From positions 1 through 64,000 of the forward strand of contig JBAZWV010000001.1 of the NCBI GenBank assembly GCA_041660225.1: a DNA stretch of 64,000 bases, given 5' to 3'. Under the pieces are notes generated by a model, which was given only the letters and a program-made list of their open reading frames with translations, was not told where the DNA came from and did not search any database. The translations under genes and the position numbers were made by a program. Shown one piece after another: positions 1 to 7,806 of this stretch; positions within the stretch are counted from its first letter, which is position 1, and each line of letters opens with the position of its first letter. The stretch is from JBAZWV01 sp041660225. Its GTDB lineage: Bacteria; Patescibacteriota; Patescibacteriia; 2-12-FULL-60-25.

Positions 1-1
1 T

Positions 2-907
2 TCATCCATCTACGAGGTTCCGCAGAAATTCGGTGATCAGGACGTGACAAATCGTATTTTAAAAAAGTTGAACCTAAAAGCATCGCGACCGAAATGGAAT
101 ATTTGGCGCGATTTGAATCGACGCATTCGGACGGCGACCAAGCCGGTCAAGATCGGGATCGTCGGCAAGTACTTTTCTACCGGAGACTTTGTGCTGACGG
201 ATTCGTATCTTTCCGTACTCGAAGCGATCAAACACGCCGCGTGGTCCATTCATCGCAAACCGGAGATCGTGTGGCTGAATAGCGAAGACTTTGAAAAGAA
301 TCCTTCATCGCTCGGTCGAGCATTGAAGGGGCTTGATGGTGTCTTGATCCCGGGTGGATTCGGTACGCGTGGTATTGAAGGCAAGCTCATGGCCATCAAG
401 TATGTTCGCGAACACAAGATTCCGTATCTCGGTCTGTGCTACGGGATGCAGCTCGCGATGGTTGAGGTTGCGAGAAATCTGTTGAAATGGAAAGACGCAA
501 ATACAACGGAGATCAATCCAAAGACAAAACATCCGGTTATCCACCTCATGAACGAGCAGGAAGAAAAGATGAAGGATGCGAATTATGGAGGATCGATGCG
601 ACTTGGAGAATATCCGTGTGATCTGAAAAAGGGAACACTCGCTCGTCGGTTATATCGCAAGGATCAAGTTTTGGAACGACATCGTCATCGCTTCGAAGCA
701 AATCCGGCATATCGATGTGAGCTTGAAGATGTGGGGCTTATTGTTTCCGGTGTTTCTCCAAACGGTAAACTTGCAGAAGTCGTAGAATTCAAAAATCATC
801 CGTTCTTTATTGCCTCGCAGTTTCATCCTGAATTGATCTCAAGACCATTTAAGCCGCACCCGTTGTTTCTAGGATTCTTGAAGGCTGCGACGAAAAAGAG
901 AAAATAG
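2..907 (+). CDS. pyrG: CTP synthase, C-terminal part (5' end outside window)
   Basis: The last step of CTP synthesis: amination of UTP with glutamine as nitrogen donor. The window opens inside the gene; the frame is open from base 2, and the first residues (SSIYEVPQKF) match the end of the synthase domain. What remains is mostly the class I glutamine amidotransferase domain, with the nucleophile elbow GLCYGMQ and the late QFHPE motif supplying the catalytic His and Glu. The GTG at 44 is an internal codon, not the start. A bidirectional hairpin terminator follows directly. Identification is firm; only the truncation limits it. Confidence 0.96.
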   Translation, partial: SSIYEVPQKFGDQDVTNRILKKLNLKASRPKWNIWRDLNRRIRTATKPVKIGIVGKYFSTGDFVLTDSYLSVLEAIKHAAWSIHRKPEIVWLNSEDFEKNPSSLGRALKGLDGVLIPGGFGTRGIEGKLMAIKYVREHKIPYLGLCYGMQLAMVEVARNLLKWKDANTTEINPKTKHPVIHLMNEQEEKMKDANYGGSMRLGEYPCDLKKGTLARRLYRKDQVLERHRHRFEANPAYRCELEDVGLIVSGVSPNGKLAEVVEFKNHPFFIASQFHPELISRPFKPHPLFLGFLKAATKKRK

Positions 908-920
908 AAAGACAAAACAA

Positions 921-946
921 AAAACCGGCCGAAGCCGGTTTTTTTT
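921..946. terminator. Bidirectional intrinsic terminator between pyrG and rpmA
   Basis: ACCGGC (924-929), loop CGAA, GCCGGT (934-939), with A-run on the left and T-run on the right, so it can stop both the rightward pyrG and the leftward rpmA transcripts. It overlaps the last codon of rpmA. Confidence 0.85.
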
Positions 947-1238
947 ACTTTGTGACAGGGGTGATCGGGGTAACGTTGGCGAACTTCACTTTCTTGAAGG
1001 CGCCGGTGTACCGACGGACCTGACGGTTCGAGAAGGAAACGAGTCCTTCGACAAGGGAGAAAAGGGTGTCGTCCGAGCCCATTTTCACGTTCTTACCGGG
1101 GCGGATCTTTGAACCGCGCTGGCGGACGATGATGCTGCCGATTTTGGCGAATTCACCGGCGTAGAGCTTAGTTCCGAGGCGTTGACCATGGGAATCGCGT
1201 CCGTACGCTGTAGAACCACCGGCTTTCTTATGTGCCAT
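945..1238 (-). CDS. rpmA: 50S ribosomal protein bL27
   Basis: Component of the large ribosomal subunit whose N-terminal tail reaches the peptidyl transferase centre. The 97-residue protein starts MAHKKAGGSTAYGRDS and carries the family signature IIVRQRGSKIRPGKNV followed by DDTLFSLVEG. It has no N-terminal cleavable extension of the Firmicutes kind. The usual partner rplU is not adjacent; the gene stands alone between two rightward units with its own strong promoter and a shared terminator. Confidence 0.97.
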   Translation of the reverse strand: MAHKKAGGSTAYGRDSHGQRLGTKLYAGEFAKIGSIIVRQRGSKIRPGKNVKMGSDDTLFSLVEGLVSFSNRQVRRYTGAFKKVKFANVTPITPVTK

Positions 1239-1286
1239 AGGGAGGTTGAAGCATTAGTGCCACGAAGGGCGTTTGAATGTGGGTCG

Positions 1287-1315
1287 ATAGTACTGAAATG
1301 CAGGGAAATTGTCAA
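1287..1315 (-). promoter_or_regulatory. Sigma-70 promoter of rpmA
   Basis: On the minus strand TTGACA (1310-1315), 17-base spacer, TACTAT (1287-1292). This predicts a leader of about 40 bases before the rpmA ATG at 1238, unlike the very short leaders seen for many other genes in the window. Confidence 0.75.
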
Positions 1316-1365
1316 TATGCGTTTGAGGGGTGGTAAAAGGTATGAAAATAGGGTAGTTTTCAACC

Positions 1366-1617
1366 ATGAGCCAAAAAACCAAGGAAGAATTATTGAAGGA
1401 AATTGATCAGGTTCTGGACACCCTCAGAGAAGGGCTTGCGATGCACGCCGGGAATGTGGAACTGGTTGATATGGAGATGGAGACCGGGAAGGTCTCGGTT
1501 CGGTTGCAGGGGACGTGTGTAGGTTGTCCCATGTCTGATTTGACATTAAAGGCGGGGATTGAGGAGACGTTGATGCAGATGGTTCCAGAGGTCTCCGAAG
1601 TCGTAAATGTTCCCTAA
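1366..1617 (+). CDS. NifU-like iron-sulfur scaffold domain protein
   Basis: An 83-residue single-domain protein matching the C-terminal NifU domain, which holds or transfers an Fe-S cluster through a CxxC pair. The motif GTCVGCPMSDLTLKAGIE places the cysteines at 51 and 54. The N-terminal helix (residues 5-25) is standard for the fold. No other Fe-S assembly gene (iscS, sufB, iscU) is near, so its partner and clients are unknown. Start chosen at the ATG beginning MSQKTKEELL. Confidence 0.88.
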   Translation: MSQKTKEELLKEIDQVLDTLREGLAMHAGNVELVDMEMETGKVSVRLQGTCVGCPMSDLTLKAGIEETLMQMVPEVSEVVNVP

Positions 1618-1625
1618 TTGTCCAC

Positions 1626-1654
1626 TGTTCAGCGGTACGCGGAACGTTTAATAT
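1626..1654 (+). promoter_or_regulatory. Promoter of the 1661 membrane-protein gene
   Basis: TGTTCA (1626-1631), 17-base spacer, TAATAT (1649-1654). The start codon at 1661 lies only 6 bases beyond the -10 box, so the transcript would be leaderless. Confidence 0.5.
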
Positions 1655-1660
1655 ATCCTC

Positions 1661-2038
1661 ATGCGGTGGGAGGAATGGAAATTTTCCGCGCGACTGGGGT
1701 CGCAGGATGCTTTTTTGCGCTGGACCTCGATCTTGGCGATGTTCATTGTATTCGCGATGGGGATATTTCTGATGGTTCGTGTTCTGCCGGAGGGATGGAG
1801 GTCAGGTGTTGTCACGTTCCATTACAACATCTACCTCGGGATCGATGATGTCCGCCCGTGGCCTTGGATCTTTGCGGTGCCGGGAGCCGCGATCCTCACG
1901 ATTGCCTTTGACGTTCTTTTTTCACTCGGACTGTTCCGCAAGCATCCGCTCGCAAGCCGGACGATGATGGTTGTAGCTCTTGCGAGCGCGATCGCGTGGG
2001 CCATTGGAAGTTTTTTCCTTATGCTGGTCAATCTCTAA
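1661..2038 (+). CDS. Small integral membrane protein of unknown function
   Basis: A 125-residue protein with three clear hydrophobic helices (about residues 20-40, 70-90 and 100-122). The cytoplasmic-looking N-terminus is charged (MRWEEWKFSARLG). It sits directly before mraY, 7 bases away, so it is probably co-transcribed with the lipid II genes. I do not recognise a family; a small accessory protein of envelope synthesis is only a guess from position. Confidence 0.7.
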   Translation: MRWEEWKFSARLGSQDAFLRWTSILAMFIVFAMGIFLMVRVLPEGWRSGVVTFHYNIYLGIDDVRPWPWIFAVPGAAILTIAFDVLFSLGLFRKHPLASRTMMVVALASAIAWAIGSFFLMLVNL

Positions 2039-2045
2039 CACCATT

Positions 2046-3095
2046 ATGGATCCATTCATTTTAGAAATCGTAGATATTTTGGTGATTGGATTTGCGTGTT
2101 TCGTATCCGCGCTTGTGATGACGCCCCCGCTCATCCGTTGGCTTCGTCGCAACAAGATGGGAAAGAATATCCGAACGGAAAGTTCGGCTCCCGTGATGTC
2201 TGCGATGCATTCGGCGAAAGCGGGAACGCCGACCATGGGCGGGCTCGTGATCTGGATTTCTGTATGCGCGGTCATGGGAATTTTTCTTCTCGGTTGCAGG
2301 CTCGGACTGGATGTTTCATGTCGATTAAACTTTTTGTCGCGAGCGCAGACGCTTTTGCCGTTCGGTGCGTTTATCGCGGCGGCACTCGTTGGATTGGTCG
2401 ATGATTATTTCAATATTCGGAAGATCGGCCCCAAGGGCGGAGGGCTGCGTGTTCGTCATCGTTTGTTGACCTACACGGGAATCGCGCTTGTTGCTGCGTG
2501 GTGGTTTTATACGAAGCTGGATTGGGATCTGATCCACATTCCGCTTGATGGCAATATCAGCTTGGGGTGGTTGTATATTCCGTTTTTCGTGTTCGTCATC
2601 GTCGCGACACAGCACTCGGTAAACGTGACGGACGGTCTCGACGGTCTCGCCGGAGGAACGCTGCTCGCATCATTCGGTGCATACGCGGTGATTGCGTTTG
2701 GACAGGGGAAAGTGGATATTGCAACCTTTTGTGTTGCGATCATGGGTGCGTTGCTCGCATTTATCTGGCACAACGTGAATCCTGCGGCGTTCTTCATGGG
2801 GGATACGGGCGCAATGGCGCTTGGAACAGCGCTGGGGGTCGTTGCGATGCTGACGAACCAACCACTGCTCCTGCCCCTGATCGGACTTCCCTTCGTTGTT
2901 GAATCCGCATCCGTTCTGCTTCAGGTCGCGTCGAAAAAGCTGCGTGGAGGAAAAAAGATTTTTCAAAGCTCGCCGTTGCATCAACATCTTGAAGCGATCG
3001 GTTGGGGTGAGCCAAAAATCGTGATGCGTTTTTGGGTCGTGGCGTTTGTGTGTGCGTGGATCGGTGCCGTGATCGGACTGATTGATCACGTCTAA
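2046..3095 (+). CDS. mraY: Phospho-N-acetylmuramoyl-pentapeptide transferase MraY
   Basis: Makes lipid I by moving phospho-MurNAc-pentapeptide from UDP to undecaprenyl phosphate in the membrane. The 349-residue polytopic protein shows the family motifs in order: GTPTMGG near residue 63, NVTDGLDGLAGG, FMGDTGAMALG, and the histidine-rich SSPLHQHLEAIGW loop. The ATG at 2046 gives the standard N-terminus; the longer upstream open frame overlaps the previous gene. It is followed after 2 bases by ftsW and then murG, a classic division and cell-wall order. Confidence 0.95.
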   Translation: MDPFILEIVDILVIGFACFVSALVMTPPLIRWLRRNKMGKNIRTESSAPVMSAMHSAKAGTPTMGGLVIWISVCAVMGIFLLGCRLGLDVSCRLNFLSRAQTLLPFGAFIAAALVGLVDDYFNIRKIGPKGGGLRVRHRLLTYTGIALVAAWWFYTKLDWDLIHIPLDGNISLGWLYIPFFVFVIVATQHSVNVTDGLDGLAGGTLLASFGAYAVIAFGQGKVDIATFCVAIMGALLAFIWHNVNPAAFFMGDTGAMALGTALGVVAMLTNQPLLLPLIGLPFVVESASVLLQVASKKLRGGKKIFQSSPLHQHLEAIGWGEPKIVMRFWVVAFVCAWIGAVIGLIDHV

Positions 3096-3097
3096 CT

Positions 3098-4210
3098 ATG
3101 CGTGAGCAGAGACATCCGTTTGACCGCACCTTCGTCTGGCTGGCTGCCGGATTGACGCTCTTCGGTCTTGTCGCGCTGATGTCTGCCAGCGGTCCATTAG
3201 GATTTCAAAAATTCGGTGACAATTTCTATTTTCTGAAAAACCAGCTCGTGAAAGGCGTCATCCCCGGTCTCTTTTTGTTTTTCGTTTTGGCATGGATCGA
3301 TTATAAGAAGTTGCGCTATCTTGCGCTTCCGGCCATCGTCTCAACGATCGTTTTACTGATACTCGTGTATATCCCCGGAGTCGGAATCCATATCGGTGGT
3401 TCGTCACGGTGGGTTTCCCTTTTCGGGCTCACGTTTCAGCCTTCGGAATTCGTGAAGGTGACGTTTTTAATCTACGTGGCAGCATGGCTCGCATCGCGTG
3501 ACGAAAAAGATCTGCACACACTCGACCGAGGTTTGCTTCCGTTTATGGTTGCGCTTGGTGCGGTCATGCTTCTGCTCATCAAGCAGCCGAATACGGGAAC
3601 GACGGCCGTGATCGTCGCATTGTCGCTCGCGTGTTATTTCGTTACCGGAGCTCCCTTTGCGTGGTTCGTCACACTCGCCGGAGCCGGTGCGGGATTGGTG
3701 TATCTGTTGATGAAGACATCAACGTATCGCGCGATTCGTTTTACAACATTTCTACATCCAGAACTTGATCCAAACGGGGTTGGCTACCATATCAACCAGG
3801 CATTTCTTGCGATCGGTTCTGGCGGACTCTTCGGACTTGGATACGGACACTCGCGGCAAAAATTCTTGTACTTGCCGGAAGTTGCAGGAGATTCGATCTT
3901 TGCCGTTATGGCGGAAGAGTTTGGCTTTCTCGTCATGATCGTTTTCTTGATCGTCTTAAGTGCGTTCGTGTGGCGTTGTTTCACGATCGCGCAACGCGCG
4001 GATGATCGGTTCGGAATGTATCTTGCAACGGGTGTTGGCGCATGGGTTGCGGCTCAATCGATTTTGAATATCGGATCGATGATCGGCCTTGTCCCGATCA
4101 CCGGCGTGACGCTTCCGTTTATGAGCTATGGGAGCTCTGCCTTCCTTGCGCTTGCGGCCGGTTGCGGGATCGTCGCTTCGATATCGAGACAGGCACGTTC
4201 ACGCATATGA
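3098..4210 (+). CDS. ftsW: SEDS-family peptidoglycan polymerase FtsW
   Basis: A 370-residue protein with about ten membrane helices. SEDS signatures are visible: SSRWVSLFGLTFQPSEFVK, KQPNTGTTAV, GYHINQAFLAIGSGGLFGLGYGHS, LPEVAGDSIFAVMAEEFG (with the conserved Asp) and TLPFMSYGSSA near the end. FtsW rather than RodA is inferred from its position between mraY and murG. Its stop overlaps the murG start in an ATGA junction, implying translational coupling. Confidence 0.92.
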   Translation: MREQRHPFDRTFVWLAAGLTLFGLVALMSASGPLGFQKFGDNFYFLKNQLVKGVIPGLFLFFVLAWIDYKKLRYLALPAIVSTIVLLILVYIPGVGIHIGGSSRWVSLFGLTFQPSEFVKVTFLIYVAAWLASRDEKDLHTLDRGLLPFMVALGAVMLLLIKQPNTGTTAVIVALSLACYFVTGAPFAWFVTLAGAGAGLVYLLMKTSTYRAIRFTTFLHPELDPNGVGYHINQAFLAIGSGGLFGLGYGHSRQKFLYLPEVAGDSIFAVMAEEFGFLVMIVFLIVLSAFVWRCFTIAQRADDRFGMYLATGVGAWVAAQSILNIGSMIGLVPITGVTLPFMSYGSSAFLALAAGCGIVASISRQARSRI

Positions 4211-5259
4211 CGATTCTGTTTACTGGAGGAGGAACGATGGGACCCGTGACGCCCTTGCTCGCAGTGCTTCGTCGTATTCGAACAAAAAAACCGGATGTGA
4301 GGTTCGCTTGGGCCGGCACACCTGACGGCCCAGAGCGCTCCGTGATCGAAGCTGAAGGAGTGCATTTTTATCCTGTTCCTGTGGCAAAACTTTCTCGTCA
4401 CCCGAGTTTCAGTTGGTTTACGTGGCCGATTCAGTATGCTCGAGCGATCTTGGTTGCCAGGAAGATTCTGAATCGAGAACAACCCGATCTTGTCGTTTCC
4501 GCAGGTGGATTTACCGCCGTCCCCGTCATGAGCATGGCGGGGCATTGGAATATTCGGTGTGCAATCCATCAACTTGATGCGGAACCCGGACTTTCAAACG
4601 TAACCGTTGCCAAACATTGCGAGATTATTACAACATCCTTCCATTACGATCTTCCTCCGTTCCGTGGAAAAACAGCGACGCCTGTTGCAACGCCGACGCG
4701 GTTTGCCGGAATCGAAATGCCCTCTCGAGAAGAAGCAGCGGCCGCGTTTGATCTTGATTCCACGAAGCCGATTCTATTTTTTCTCGGTGGTGGAACAGGC
4801 GCCGTCGCTCTGAATCAGGCTGTATGGGATTTGGAAAAAGAATTGTTAGAACAAACGCAGATCATCCATGCAACGGGGAGGGGAAAATCCATCGGACATC
4901 TATCGCGGTCGGGATACGTCATTCGAGAATTTTTGAGTGAAGAGAAAATCAAATATGCATACGCAGCCGCTGACCTCGTGATTTCGCGTGCAGGCATCGG
5001 TGCCATTTCCGATCTCGCGGCGTTATCCAAACCTGCGATCTTTGTGCCTATTCCGGACAGTCACCAAGAGATTAACGTTATGCGGTTGCCGGTCGCTGTC
5101 GTCGAACAAGGTGCTGGATTTGAAGAGCGGTTGCACGAAAGAATCACATCGTTTCTCGGCGATGCGGGTGCACGGGAGACATTAGGGAAAAAATTGCACC
5201 TCGCATTTCCAACGGATGACGGCACAGCCCTTGCGGAGAGATGGATTGCGCATCGCTAA
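4207..5259 (+). CDS. murG: MurG-type UDP-GlcNAc transferase (lipid II synthesis)
   Basis: Expected to add GlcNAc to lipid I, giving lipid II. The 350-residue GT-B protein starts MTILFTGGGTMGPVTPLL and has the second glycine loop as FFLGGGTGAVALN. Late in the protein VISRAGIGAISDLAALSKPAIFVP forms the UDP-sugar pocket. Compared with the usual GGTGGH loop, the first loop here has Met and Pro in place of Gly and His. The start at 4207 overlaps ftsW (ATGA). Context makes the assignment good despite the changed loop. Confidence 0.88.
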   Translation: MTILFTGGGTMGPVTPLLAVLRRIRTKKPDVRFAWAGTPDGPERSVIEAEGVHFYPVPVAKLSRHPSFSWFTWPIQYARAILVARKILNREQPDLVVSAGGFTAVPVMSMAGHWNIRCAIHQLDAEPGLSNVTVAKHCEIITTSFHYDLPPFRGKTATPVATPTRFAGIEMPSREEAAAAFDLDSTKPILFFLGGGTGAVALNQAVWDLEKELLEQTQIIHATGRGKSIGHLSRSGYVIREFLSEEKIKYAYAAADLVISRAGIGAISDLAALSKPAIFVPIPDSHQEINVMRLPVAVVEQGAGFEERLHERITSFLGDAGARETLGKKLHLAFPTDDGTALAERWIAHR

Positions 5260-5263
5260 AGAA

Positions 5264-5293
5264 AAACGCCCCGTGTGAGGGGCGTTTCTTTTT
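5264..5293. terminator. Intrinsic terminator between murG and tRNA-Lys
   Basis: AAACGCCCC (5264-5272), loop GTGTGA, GGGGCGTTT (5279-5287), then TCTTTTT. The A-rich left flank suggests it also serves the leftward tRNA-Lys transcript. Confidence 0.85.
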
Positions 5294-5368
5294 GGTGACT
5301 CGGGTGGGGATTGAACCCACGACCGTTGGCTTAAAAGGCCACTGCTCTACCAACTGAGCTACCGAGTC
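5293..5368 (-). tRNA. tRNA-Lys (anticodon UUU)
   Basis: Minus-strand cloverleaf: acceptor GACTCGG/CCGAGTC, D-arm GCTC..GAGC, anticodon loop CTTTTAA with anticodon TTT, T-arm loop TTCAATC, discriminator A and an encoded CCA (5293-5295). The anticodon stem has one G-A mismatch at its base. Confidence 0.95.
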
Positions 5369-5428
5369 ATATTTCCTTCGCTCTATTTTTGCGCTACAAT
5401 GATAGCTGATTTTGGCGAAAGAATCAAG

Positions 5429-6556
5429 ATGCGCATCGCGATGATCGGCGTAAAGGGAATTGCCGCGTCTTCCGTGCAGGGAGGCGGTATTGAGCGTCAC
5501 GTTGAGATGCTTGCGGAACGTCTTGCCGCCAGAGGGCACCGCGTGACGGTTTATGTGCGTCCGTATGGCAATCCGGAGCGACGGAAGACGTGGAGCGGCG
5601 TTCGTCTTGTCACGATCCCGACACTTCGAAATAAGTACCTCGACACGATTCTCTACACCTTTCTTGCGACCCTCCGTGTTCTGACGGCCAAAGCGGATGT
5701 TATCCACTATCACGGTGTCGGGCCCTCAACATTGTCATGGATTCCGCGACTGCTCAAGCCCTATGCCCGAGTCTTCGTCACATTCCATAGTCGGGATCGA
5801 TATCATGAAAAGTGGGGATTGTTCGCGAGAGCGTTTCTTGCATTTGGTGAATGGTCTGCCTGTAACTTTCCGCATCGGACGATTGCTGTCTCACACGGGA
5901 TCGAACTTTTCTGTAAACAGATGTACGGTCGCGATGCAATTTACATTCCGAATGGTGTAGAAATTCCGAAAGGAGAAACAGGAACGAGCTATCTGAAAGA
6001 ACTCGAGCTGGAACCGAACGAATACGTGATGACCCTCGGCAGACTCATCCCGATCAAGGCGCACGAGGATGCCATCAAGGCATTCCGCGAGATTGATACG
6101 AAGAAAAAACTTCTCATTGTCGGAGAACCGTCAATGTATGACACGCCTTACCATCTCATGCTTGAACAGCTTGCGGCGAAAGACCCTCGCGTTGTTTTGA
6201 TGGGTTTTCGTGGTGGCGAAGAGCTGAAGCAGCTCTTGGCACATTGCTACTGCATGATCCATCCTTCACGCATCGAAGGACTTTCCGTCGCGATTCTCGA
6301 AGCGATGTCATACGGAAAACTGATTGTGATGAGTGATATTCCCGCGAATCGTGAACTTGTGGATCATTCAGGCATCGCATTTCCACAGGGAAATATTTCC
6401 AAGCTGCGTGATGCCTTGCAGTGGGTCTTATCCGATCCGATTCTCGTCAAAATCCGCGGTGAGCGAGCGCGTGAAATTGTGAAGAAACTTTATTCCTGGG
6501 ACCGCATCATTCGACGCATTGAGGCAGAATATGCCAGCGCATTTGAGAATACCTGA
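5429..6556 (+). CDS. GT4-family glycosyltransferase
   Basis: A 375-residue GT-B retaining glycosyltransferase. The N-terminus MRIAMIGVKGIAASSVQGGGIERHV is typical of the acceptor domain; the donor domain has LGRLIPIKAHEDAI and the E(x7)E motif within SRIEGLSVAILEAMSYGK. It probably adds a sugar to an envelope polysaccharide or glycolipid; the substrate cannot be read. The ATG at 5429 is preferred over the upstream one at 5399, which overlaps a -10-like TACAAT (5395-5400). It begins a four-gene run ending with murD. Confidence 0.88.
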   Translation: MRIAMIGVKGIAASSVQGGGIERHVEMLAERLAARGHRVTVYVRPYGNPERRKTWSGVRLVTIPTLRNKYLDTILYTFLATLRVLTAKADVIHYHGVGPSTLSWIPRLLKPYARVFVTFHSRDRYHEKWGLFARAFLAFGEWSACNFPHRTIAVSHGIELFCKQMYGRDAIYIPNGVEIPKGETGTSYLKELELEPNEYVMTLGRLIPIKAHEDAIKAFREIDTKKKLLIVGEPSMYDTPYHLMLEQLAAKDPRVVLMGFRGGEELKQLLAHCYCMIHPSRIEGLSVAILEAMSYGKLIVMSDIPANRELVDHSGIAFPQGNISKLRDALQWVLSDPILVKIRGERAREIVKKLYSWDRIIRRIEAEYASAFENT

Positions 6557-6559
6557 TCT

Positions 6560-7129
6560 ATGACCAACCGTTTTTTTACTGATGTCATCACGGCACAGCA
6601 ATCACGAGAACGCGCGCGTCGTGAATTGCAGGCGGTTGCAAGCCAGGTTTTATCACGTTCGAAACGTGTCATTTTTAAACTACAGCGTGGAGAAAATACG
6701 GAAGCAGCTTCTGATTTAAAAGATATCGGAGGGATGATCGTCGCAGGAAAAAAGATTGTCGGACGGGATGCTGCGCTTTCGCACGAAGGCGTGTGGCGTG
6801 CGGCGCTGGAAGAGGCGACAGAGGCGATGCTCTTCGAGCGCTTTTTGCTCAAGGGTTCTCTTGATGGATTAAAACTCCCGACAGATGATCCGGAAATTCT
6901 TGTCGGCGGTATGTCAGATTTTATCGGTGAACTGGCACGCTTCGCTGTGTTGCGTGCAACGGAAGGAGATGATGCGGCCGTGGAACGATTTTATGCGATG
7001 GCTGAATCCATCATCGAAGCGCTTCTCCAGTTGGATTTGACGGGAGGTTTACGATCCAAATTTGATCAGGCGAAACAACATCTGCGAAAGTTGGAAGATA
7101 TTCGTTACGACATGTCTGAGCGTTTGTAG
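6560..7129 (+). CDS. Translin-family protein
   Basis: A 189-residue, almost wholly helical protein. The pattern RRELQAVASQVLSRSKRVIFKLQRGE, then GGMSDFIGELARFAVLRATEGD, then a C-terminal LRKLEDIRYDMSERL matches translin/TRAX, known in eukaryotes and archaea as RNA/DNA-binding octamers, TRAX being the RNase subunit. Acidic residues in the EEATEAMLFERFLL helix could correspond to the TRAX catalytic set, but I cannot align them safely. It lies between two glycosyltransferase genes with 3-base gaps, so it shares their transcript; no functional link is obvious. Confidence 0.75.
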   Translation: MTNRFFTDVITAQQSRERARRELQAVASQVLSRSKRVIFKLQRGENTEAASDLKDIGGMIVAGKKIVGRDAALSHEGVWRAALEEATEAMLFERFLLKGSLDGLKLPTDDPEILVGGMSDFIGELARFAVLRATEGDDAAVERFYAMAESIIEALLQLDLTGGLRSKFDQAKQHLRKLEDIRYDMSERL

Positions 7130-7132
7130 GCT

Positions 7133-7804
7133 ATGCCAACAAAACAGAGTGTCATCGCAGCTGTCGTTGCGGCCTACAACGAAGAGCCGACGATCGGACC
7201 GATCGTGAAAACGCTTGCGGATTCCGGATTGTTCCGCGACGTCATCGTTATTTCTGATGGATCAACCGACCGAACCGCGGAGATCGCGCGTGAAAATGGA
7301 GCGTCGCTTGTTCATCAATTTCCATGGAAACACGGGAAGGGTGCAGCCATGATGCACGGCGTGGCGCACACGGACGCGGATATTCTCTTTTTTTGTGATG
7401 CGGATCTCAAAGGGCTCACGGCGAAGCATCTGAAAGATTTACTTGATCCTGTTTTGAAAGGAAAGCTTGCGATGACCGTGGGGCTTCGGGATCGCGGACA
7501 AACCATCATGAAACTGACGCGCTTTTTACCGCTCATTGGCGGCGAACGCGCGATGCGACGTCACGTGTTTGAGGATATTCCTGATCCATGCTTGCAGGGC
7601 TTCATGGTGGAGTCATCCTTGAATTATTACTGTCGAAGCCGCAAGCTGCCCTACGGAACCGTCGAATTGCCCGGACTGCACATTCGGCGCAAGATGCAGA
7701 AAGTCGGCATCGTGAAAGGGCTGGGAGAATACGTGCACATGTGGTGGCAGATCATGAGGGCGATGACGATCGTTCGTGTTGCGAGATTGAAGGGAAGATT
7801 TTAG
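7133..7804 (+). CDS. GT2-family glycosyltransferase
   Basis: A 223-residue GT-A enzyme: VVAAYNEEPTIGPIVKTL at the nucleotide-binding start, DGSTDRTAEIARENGA, and FFCDADLKGL with the metal-binding DxD-type CDAD. No membrane helices are apparent, so it resembles soluble polyprenyl-phosphate sugar transferases or glucosyl-phosphoglycerate synthase-like enzymes. It is linked by 2-3 base gaps to the genes on both sides and probably works in envelope glycan assembly. Confidence 0.85.
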   Translation: MPTKQSVIAAVVAAYNEEPTIGPIVKTLADSGLFRDVIVISDGSTDRTAEIARENGASLVHQFPWKHGKGAAMMHGVAHTDADILFFCDADLKGLTAKHLKDLLDPVLKGKLAMTVGLRDRGQTIMKLTRFLPLIGGERAMRRHVFEDIPDPCLQGFMVESSLNYYCRSRKLPYGTVELPGLHIRRKMQKVGIVKGLGEYVHMWWQIMRAMTIVRVARLKGRF

Positions 7805-7806
7805 CC

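Noticed and set aside
44..907. GTG at 44 as the start of a stand-alone glutamine amidotransferase
   Set aside because: The frame is open to the window edge and the upstream residues match CTP synthase, so it is a truncated pyrG.
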